From positions 1-64,000 of the forward strand of contig JADCJL010000017.1 in the NCBI GenBank assembly GCA_020247055.1: a DNA stretch of 64,000 bases, written 5' to 3'. Shown piece after piece: positions 59,093 through 64,000 of this stretch (within the stretch, counting starts at the first letter, position 1; every line of letters begins with the position of its first letter). The position numbers and the translations under genes were made by a program. The notes beneath the pieces were generated by a model. It searched no databases, was not told the origin of the DNA, and saw only the letters and a program-made list of their open reading frames with translations. This DNA is from Acidobacteriaceae bacterium. GTDB taxonomy: Bacteria; Acidobacteriota; Terriglobia; Bryobacterales; Bryobacteraceae.

Positions 59093-60226
59093 CTACGCCA
59101 TCGCCAGAAACTTCACGCACACCGGCACCGGCGCCGGCACCGGCCGTCCCACCGGCGTCAGCTTGCCCGTCCCCCCATCAATCCGGAACACCATCAGCGA
59201 ATCGGAATCCTGATTCGCCGCCACCAGGAACCGGCCCGTCGGATCGATGTTGAAGTTGCGCGGCGTCTTCCCCTGCGTAGGCTCGTTCCCGATCCGCCGG
59301 ATCCGGCCCGCCGCCACGTCAATTGAAAAGATAGCGATCGAGTCGTGCCCGCGGTTGGAACCGTACACAAACCGCCCGTTCGGATGCACCACGGTCTCGG
59401 CCGTGCTGAGCCCGCGGCCCACCGGAATCGGCATCGTCGGCTCCGTGTTGATCTCGGTCAACTTGCCGGCCTTGGCGTCCCAGTTCATCGCCGTCAGGGT
59501 GCACAGCATCTCATTGATCACATACGCCCACCTCCCGTTCGGATGGAACGCAAAGTGGCGGGGACCACTCCCCGGAGCCACGGCAAACTCACTGTGCGGT
59601 GCCATCGCGCCGCTCTTGCCGTTGAACTTGTACACGATCACCCGGTCCTTGCCCAGGTCGGCCACCACGGCAAACCGGTTGGTGTTATCGAGATTGATCG
59701 AATGCGCGTGCGGACCCGACTGCCGGGCCGCGTTCGGCCCGAACGGCGCGGCGTGCTGAAAAAATGCGGTCCGCTTGCCAATCTTGCCGTCCGCCCCGAG
59801 TGCATAAGCCGAGGCGCTGCCGCCGCCGTAGTTGGCGCAGAGCACCACCCGGCCGCTGTCGCTGACCTTGACATGACACGGGCCGCTGCCCCCGCTGCCC
59901 ACCTGATTGAGCAGGGTCAGCTTGCCGTTCGCCTGGTCCACCGCGTAGGCGTTCACCGAACCCACCTTCTGGCCCTGAAACTCTTCCAACTCTCCAACCG
60001 AGTACAGGAAATTTCCCTTCGGATGTAGCGCGAGAAACGAGGGGTTCGCCGTCTCGACGGCCACACCCAGCGGAGTGAGCGTGCCGGAAGCAGCATCCAT
60101 CTCATATTGATAAATGCCCTTGCTCGCACCCCGCGTATACGTCCCGACATAAACCCGGAACTTCGCCGGCGCCTGGGCCAGCAGCGGCGCCGTCAGCATC
60201 ATCAAACCAAAATCCCGTCTCTGCAT
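59093..60226 (-). CDS. Exported lactonase-family propeller protein
   Basis: Protein of 377 residues. A signal-like N-terminus with a twin-arginine motif (MQRRDFGLMMLTAPLLAQ) precedes a seven-bladed propeller of the YbhE/cycloisomerase type (repeats such as FLALHPKGNFLYSVGE, HFAFHPNGRWAYVINE, VVHPNGRFVYGSNRGHD, NIDPTGRFLVAANQDSD). Cytosolic members are 6-phosphogluconolactonases; export makes that role unlikely here. AAGGAGAG four bases upstream fixes the ATG at 60226. It lies 10 bp after lptD on the same strand. Confidence 0.85.
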   Translation of the reverse strand: MQRRDFGLMMLTAPLLAQAPAKFRVYVGTYTRGASKGIYQYEMDAASGTLTPLGVAVETANPSFLALHPKGNFLYSVGELEEFQGQKVGSVNAYAVDQANGKLTLLNQVGSGGSGPCHVKVSDSGRVVLCANYGGGSASAYALGADGKIGKRTAFFQHAAPFGPNAARQSGPHAHSINLDNTNRFAVVADLGKDRVIVYKFNGKSGAMAPHSEFAVAPGSGPRHFAFHPNGRWAYVINEMLCTLTAMNWDAKAGKLTEINTEPTMPIPVGRGLSTAETVVHPNGRFVYGSNRGHDSIAIFSIDVAAGRIRRIGNEPTQGKTPRNFNIDPTGRFLVAANQDSDSLMVFRIDGGTGKLTPVGRPVPAPVPVCVKFLAMA

Positions 60227-60236
60227 CGAACTCTCC

Positions 60237-62579
60237 TTAAAACATGCGCTCCTGGCGGCGCAGTGTGCCAAAACTGCCAATGTTGGCTATCGCAAACGAT
60301 ACCAGATATTGATTCTCGTTGCGCGTACCGAAACTCAGCCGCCGGAACTGAAAGCTGAGCCCGCAGCAGTCGCTGTTGTAGCTGAGTTCGGTCGTGGCAA
60401 ACTGCATCTTCGCCTCGCGGAAGTCGTACACCCCGGTGTAACCCGCACTCCACCCTCGCCGCCCGGGTGCCCCGATCCCGCCCCGCAACAGCATCTGGTT
60501 CGCATTCGGACTTACCTGCGGCGTACCCCGCACCTGGTTGTGCCCAATCCCGAAAAACGTGTTCCGCAGCCTCGCATCCGCAATCACCGTCGAGTTCGTG
60601 ATCCGCCGGAACAGCGGGTCCCAGTCGGTGCGCCATTCGAGGGCCGCCGAACGCAGCGGCGACGCCCGCAACACCGAGATTACCGGCGAGTAGTGCCGCG
60701 GCCGGTCGATAAAGCTATAACCGGTCAAAGTGGTGGAGGAAAGAAAGACGTTACGCGAACCGGTCACCACCGCCCCGCCAAACGTAGGATCAAAGTACCG
60801 CCGCTGCATCACCTGCCAGGACAGGACCTCGTCCACCGCCCCGTTGCGCTTGGCGTAGAGCCGGTTGGTCAGCGAAACATCCGCCTCCGTCGTGGAGGTA
60901 AGAATATCAGCTTCGTCAAAGCGAATGATCTCGCGAAAGTTTCGGACTCCCGACACGTGCCGGAACGTCACCCGCGATTCAATCACATGCTTCACCTCGG
61001 TACCCAGCCACTTCGGGCCCCGGAAGATCCTCTCAAGCGAAGGCAGATTCAACTCGGCCCCGAAATCGTTGGCCTGCCGGAAAAAGTCCTGCCCCGCCGT
61101 CGCGGTCGCCGATGCCGTCGCCGTCGAGGCCGTCGAAAGATCCTTCCGCGAACCATAGTGCGTTGCGTGGAAGGTGTAGGAAGGCGTCAGGCTGAAACCC
61201 TTCCACTGCAAGGAGGCCAGGATGCGCGGCGCAAAGTTCAGCCGATCCGTGAACTGACGCGTAATGAAGCCCGGTTCCCGGCGTTTGAACAATCCGGCGC
61301 TCGAGTCAAACGAGTACCAGACCGGGATGACCTTGCCGAACAACCGGCGCTCCCGCGAATGGAAATCCACCGTGGGCAGCTTCCGGATCACCACCTGGTC
61401 CTCAGGCAGAGTGCTCTGGAAAAACTGATGGCGCGAGAACTCCACTCCCACTACGTAGGTGTCCCAGCTCCGCTGCACATGCCCGTTCGAGTTCACTGCC
61501 GAAAAAATCGCCTCGTTAAAGCTTTGCGTGAAGGCTTGCCGGAAAAGGAATGAAGACAAATAGTTTATGTTGGCGGCACCCGTCCAGCCTCGGCCCAACA
61601 CCGAGCGCCCGGAAGCGTTGATGAGGAATCCACCCTCTTTGAACCTCTCCCCGCTATCCGTCACGCGGCCACGGTCGTTCACGCCGTAAAGATAAAAATC
61701 AAAATCGGTAGCCTGCCGCGGCTTACCCCGAAAATTTACCTCGTGCGCCAATCCGCGCTTTGTAAACAGCTGCCCACGATACATCGCGTCGTAAGAACGG
61801 TTGATCGCCCAGTAGTAGCCCACTCCATACCGGAAACCCAAGCGCGTGCTGTTGCCAAAGTTGGGCGTCAGGAAACCACTCTTCCGCGGCTCTTCGGAAA
61901 GGGCTTTGTAGAACACGGGAAAATAGAAGATCGGCACCCGCCGTATCCGAAAGACGGCTTGGCGCACCAGCGCCCGGTCGCCCGGGATGATGTCGAAGCG
62001 GGGAGACGTCAGCCGCCACCAGGGCTTGGGCAGGACACAGTTGGTTAAGAAACCCTCGTACAGGATAAAGCGTGACTTGATCTTTTCGGCCCAACGTCCT
62101 TGAAAATTAAAGGGGTTCTGCGACAAGAGCAAGCCCGGACGGAACTGAATCTTCCCCTGCGCATTACCCCTTACATCAAAGAAGGTTCCGGACTCTTCCT
62201 TCAAGTTGTACTTTACCTTCTGCGCCCACATCTCCTCCGAGCTCGTATAGTTCTTGTAGTACACGCTTCCACGCGCATCCACGTCCCCGGTCGCTTCGTT
62301 GTAGTCAATCTCGTCTGCCTTCAACAAAACCTCAGCCGTCTCCACCTCCGCCGCCCCTCGCAGGTGATAGATCTGGCCATCCACCTCCTGCCCGATGGCG
62401 CGAACCAGCACCTCATCCTCCGCCGGGGCATTCGGCCGCTTCACCGGTACAGGCTTCGCGGGAGGGGTCGCCGGATTCGCCACGCCTCCAAAGCGGCCTC
62501 GCTGCTGCGGAAAGCCTTGACCAAAACTTTTGTCGCCCGGCGCCATAAGGCAAATTGCCAATACCGCCGATAGCTTCAA
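60237..62579 (-). CDS. lptD: LPS-assembly outer-membrane protein LptD
   Basis: Protein of about 780 residues. A signal peptide (KLSAVLAICLMAPGDKSFGQ) precedes an OstA/LptA-like beta-taco domain (VRAIGQEVDGQIYHLRGAAEVETAEVLLKADEIDYNEATGDVDARGSVYY) and a long C-terminal barrel with alternating hydrophobic and aromatic residues that ends in a strand. The LptD barrel, with LptE, inserts LPS into the outer membrane. No ATG precedes the signal segment; TTG at 62579 is the likely start, and the open frame extends to a TTG at 62786. Identification rests on layout and the OstA-like segment. Confidence 0.8.
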   Translation of the reverse strand: MKLSAVLAICLMAPGDKSFGQGFPQQRGRFGGVANPATPPAKPVPVKRPNAPAEDEVLVRAIGQEVDGQIYHLRGAAEVETAEVLLKADEIDYNEATGDVDARGSVYYKNYTSSEEMWAQKVKYNLKEESGTFFDVRGNAQGKIQFRPGLLLSQNPFNFQGRWAEKIKSRFILYEGFLTNCVLPKPWWRLTSPRFDIIPGDRALVRQAVFRIRRVPIFYFPVFYKALSEEPRKSGFLTPNFGNSTRLGFRYGVGYYWAINRSYDAMYRGQLFTKRGLAHEVNFRGKPRQATDFDFYLYGVNDRGRVTDSGERFKEGGFLINASGRSVLGRGWTGAANINYLSSFLFRQAFTQSFNEAIFSAVNSNGHVQRSWDTYVVGVEFSRHQFFQSTLPEDQVVIRKLPTVDFHSRERRLFGKVIPVWYSFDSSAGLFKRREPGFITRQFTDRLNFAPRILASLQWKGFSLTPSYTFHATHYGSRKDLSTASTATASATATAGQDFFRQANDFGAELNLPSLERIFRGPKWLGTEVKHVIESRVTFRHVSGVRNFREIIRFDEADILTSTTEADVSLTNRLYAKRNGAVDEVLSWQVMQRRYFDPTFGGAVVTGSRNVFLSSTTLTGYSFIDRPRHYSPVISVLRASPLRSAALEWRTDWDPLFRRITNSTVIADARLRNTFFGIGHNQVRGTPQVSPNANQMLLRGGIGAPGRRGWSAGYTGVYDFREAKMQFATTELSYNSDCCGLSFQFRRLSFGTRNENQYLVSFAIANIGSFGTLRRQERMF

Positions 62580-62773
62580 TAAGGCGGAAGTGGCAGTACA
62601 AATTGCCGAGCAAAAGCCTATGATTTGGTTCGAATTAGTGGTACGGTATAGAGGTGGATGTTGTCTAGTACAATCGTACTTTCCACTGTGCCCAAGTTGG
62701 ATGTTTTTTCCCGTCGCCAAATCAGCAACCGTAGCACGTCCCAATCGGTAAGGCAACAAACGAAGCGTCAACC
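62580..62773. other. Divergent spacer between lptD and RDD gene
   Basis: About 190 bp. The lptD frame stays open through it, so part of it may be coding. A small hairpin AGTAC/GTACT occurs near 62671-62684. I see no clear -10 box with leaderless spacing for either gene. Confidence 0.4.
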
Positions 62774-63652
62774 ATGAATTGTCCAAACTGTCAGGTTTCC
62801 ATCAGCGAAGAACAGCATCGTTGTCAGAACTGTGGCCGTCGTCTCGGCGCCAGTTTTAGCCCGGTATTGGCCATGCGGACCGCGACCGCTCTCAAGCTGG
62901 ATCCGGTCGCCACCGTGTATGAGCAGCAGGCTCCCGCTCCCTCTCCGCGCCTTGAGCACTCAAACGATGCGGCGCCCCGGTCGGTGCCGCGCCATATTGC
63001 CGCCATGCAAGGTTCGCTTTTTTCCTTACGTGAAGATAATAAGGTTCAAACGATTGATGGACACCTCCCGGCCGCTACCGGCAGTCGGCGTGCACGCAGA
63101 CAATCTCAGACGCAATCTTCCTTCCTACCCTACCAGGGAGTGCTGGAGTTCCCTACCCCGGCGCCGACCCGCACCTTGGCTACCTCCGTCGACGCGGTAA
63201 TCTACTGCGATTACCCGGTCGCGACGCGCACCCACCGTCTCCTCGGCGGACTCGTTGACTTCGTGATCGTGCTCGCTTGCATGATGCTCTTCCTTGGCAT
63301 CCTCTACGTTGGGTGTGAAGGTCTGCCGTGGTTCAGCCTCGACATGACCACGCTGGCTCTCGTCGGCGTGGCAACGGGTCTGCTGGGTTTGCTCTACGAG
63401 GCCTTCTGGCTGATGGCCGGAGCGCCCTCTCCCGGCATGGAGTGCGTTGGACTCCGGCTGGTGCACTTCGATGGCAATGAACTGACCCGGAAGGATCACA
63501 CCCGCCGTATCCTGGGCGGTGTTCTCAGCATGATGGCCGCTTTCGTTGGTTTAGCGTGGGCCTTCGTCGACGAGGAATGTCTCACCTGGCAGGATCATAT
63601 CTCGCGAACCTTTCCGACCCCGGTACGAGCACAATACGGCAGTCGCCGCTAA
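62774..63652 (+). CDS. RDD family membrane protein with zinc ribbon
   Basis: Protein of 292 residues. A Cys4 zinc ribbon at the N-terminus (C3, C6, C17, C20) is followed by a charged, proline-rich linker (about 35-150) and an RDD-type domain with three membrane helices (RLLGGLVDFVIVLACMMLFLGILYV, LALVGVATGLLGLLYEAFWLMAG, GGVLSMMAAFVGLAWAFVDEE). The GMECVGLRLVHFDG and HTRRILGG segments are typical. Function unknown; RDD proteins may transport small solutes. Confidence 0.8.
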   Translation: MNCPNCQVSISEEQHRCQNCGRRLGASFSPVLAMRTATALKLDPVATVYEQQAPAPSPRLEHSNDAAPRSVPRHIAAMQGSLFSLREDNKVQTIDGHLPAATGSRRARRQSQTQSSFLPYQGVLEFPTPAPTRTLATSVDAVIYCDYPVATRTHRLLGGLVDFVIVLACMMLFLGILYVGCEGLPWFSLDMTTLALVGVATGLLGLLYEAFWLMAGAPSPGMECVGLRLVHFDGNELTRKDHTRRILGGVLSMMAAFVGLAWAFVDEECLTWQDHISRTFPTPVRAQYGSRR

Positions 63653-63658
63653 CTGACG

Positions 63659-63664
63659 TACACT
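63659..63664 (+). promoter_or_regulatory. -10 box TACACT, leaderless-type spacing
   Basis: TACACT, then AAGGGC and the ATG at 63671. AAGGG could serve as a weak ribosome-binding site at short spacing. Confidence 0.45.
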
Positions 63665-63670
63665 AAGGGC

Positions 63671-64000
63671 ATGGGGATCCAATTCGACGAGACCAATCTG
63701 CTGGCGCGGATGGTTGGTCCGGTTCACGGACTGACGCCGGAGGAGTTCGCCGCGGCTGAACCCTCGGCCGCACAAGCATTAGCCGGGGTGAATGCCCTCA
63801 CCGCATCGGGAGTGATCGGCTTTCCTAACCTGCCCAAAGATATTGGGCTGGCCCGGGAGATTGAATCGTTTGCGGCCCGCGTGAAGGGTAGCTATGACAC
63901 CGTTTGCCTGGTCGGCATCGGAGGCAGTGCTCTCGGTGCTTGGGCTCTCGATTGCGCGCTGCGCGGTCCTCACCCGGTGCAGGGTGTCCACACCACAGAT
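63671..64000 (+). CDS. pgi: Glucose-6-phosphate isomerase, N-terminal part
   Basis: The first 110 residues of a Pgi-like enzyme, cut by the window edge. The VCLVGIGGSALGAWALDCAL strand-helix segment is the sugar-phosphate-binding part of the SIS fold in phosphoglucose isomerases. The N-terminal region lacks the long eukaryotic-type extension, so it is the shorter bacterial form. Transaldolase-Pgi fusions have a similar segment but later in the chain. Confidence 0.8.
   Translation, partial: MGIQFDETNLLARMVGPVHGLTPEEFAAAEPSAAQALAGVNALTASGVIGFPNLPKDIGLAREIESFAARVKGSYDTVCLVGIGGSALGAWALDCALRGPHPVQGVHTTD

Overview
This window is a compact, GC-rich stretch of a diderm bacterial chromosome. It most resembles the Acidobacteria, order Bryobacterales ('Solibacter'-like). 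The pointers are: two secreted proteins ending in the C-terminal domain first described as a Solibacter paralogous family (TIGR03437), one of them on an NHL-type propeller; two PSD1 (DUF1549/DUF1553) plus DUF1501 gene pairs; an LptD-type outer-membrane protein; and futalosine-pathway menaquinone genes. There is no rRNA, complete tRNA, CRISPR array, insertion sequence or prophage.

Layout. 0-6 kb: a partial secreted protein, then alaC, topA and dprA on the minus strand and two small plus-strand genes. 6-9.6 kb: an NHL/TIGR03437 protein and a small secreted protein. 9.6-15.9 kb: a tightly overlapping plus-strand operon (putative alpha/alpha-barrel protein, a GT2-GT4 bifunctional glycosyltransferase, gnd, an N-acylglucosamine 2-epimerase homologue). 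15.9-19.9 kb: HDOD-GAF signalling protein, a divergent HAD phosphatase, a methyltransferase and an unknown gene. 19.9-24.5 kb: PSD1-DUF1501 pair and ychF. 24.5-28.1 kb: mqnP with an mqnE interrupted by an in-frame stop, a DUF192 lipoprotein, larB, rodZ and a small gene. 29-32.8 kb: glycosyltransferase, two methyltransferases, a cupin and an ECF sigma factor. 32.7-42.9 kb: msrP, a 380-bp non-coding stretch rich in hairpins, ldcA, a small membrane methyltransferase, glgB, an adenosine-deaminase homologue, a BNR-like protein, a Nudix hydrolase, cysE, nuoA and a second TIGR03437 protein. 42.9-54.2 kb: alaX, pdeM and lhr, nth, a lipoprotein, a large membrane glycosyltransferase, a BadF-type sugar kinase, an M20 peptidase and pgk. 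54.2-64 kb: second DUF1501/PSD1 pair, a copper monooxygenase homologue, an exported lactonase, lptD, an RDD protein and the start of pgi.

Genes work in overlapping translational units (ATGA, GTGA and TTGA overlaps), and convergent neighbours often share bases of their stop codons. The main themes are central sugar metabolism (gnd, pgk, pgi, glgB), cell-surface glycan and envelope construction (glycosyltransferases, lptD, ldcA, rodZ), respiration and quinones (nuoA, mqn genes), DNA maintenance (topA, dprA, lhr/pdeM, nth), and oxidative degradation or export proteins (PSD1/DUF1501, copper monooxygenase).

The strongest unexplained signal is regulatory. At least eleven genes carry a TANNNT hexamer exactly 6 bases before the chosen start codon (ATG, GTG or TTG). 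This is the spacing expected for leaderless mRNAs, and in several divergent pairs the -10 box of one gene contains the start codon of the other. Other points to check are the nonsense codon in mqnE, a duplicated domain inserted inside a TIGR03437 domain, a repeat-built linker joining two glycosyltransferase domains, hairpins whose loop is the stop codon, and a structured non-coding region at 33.65-33.84 kb.
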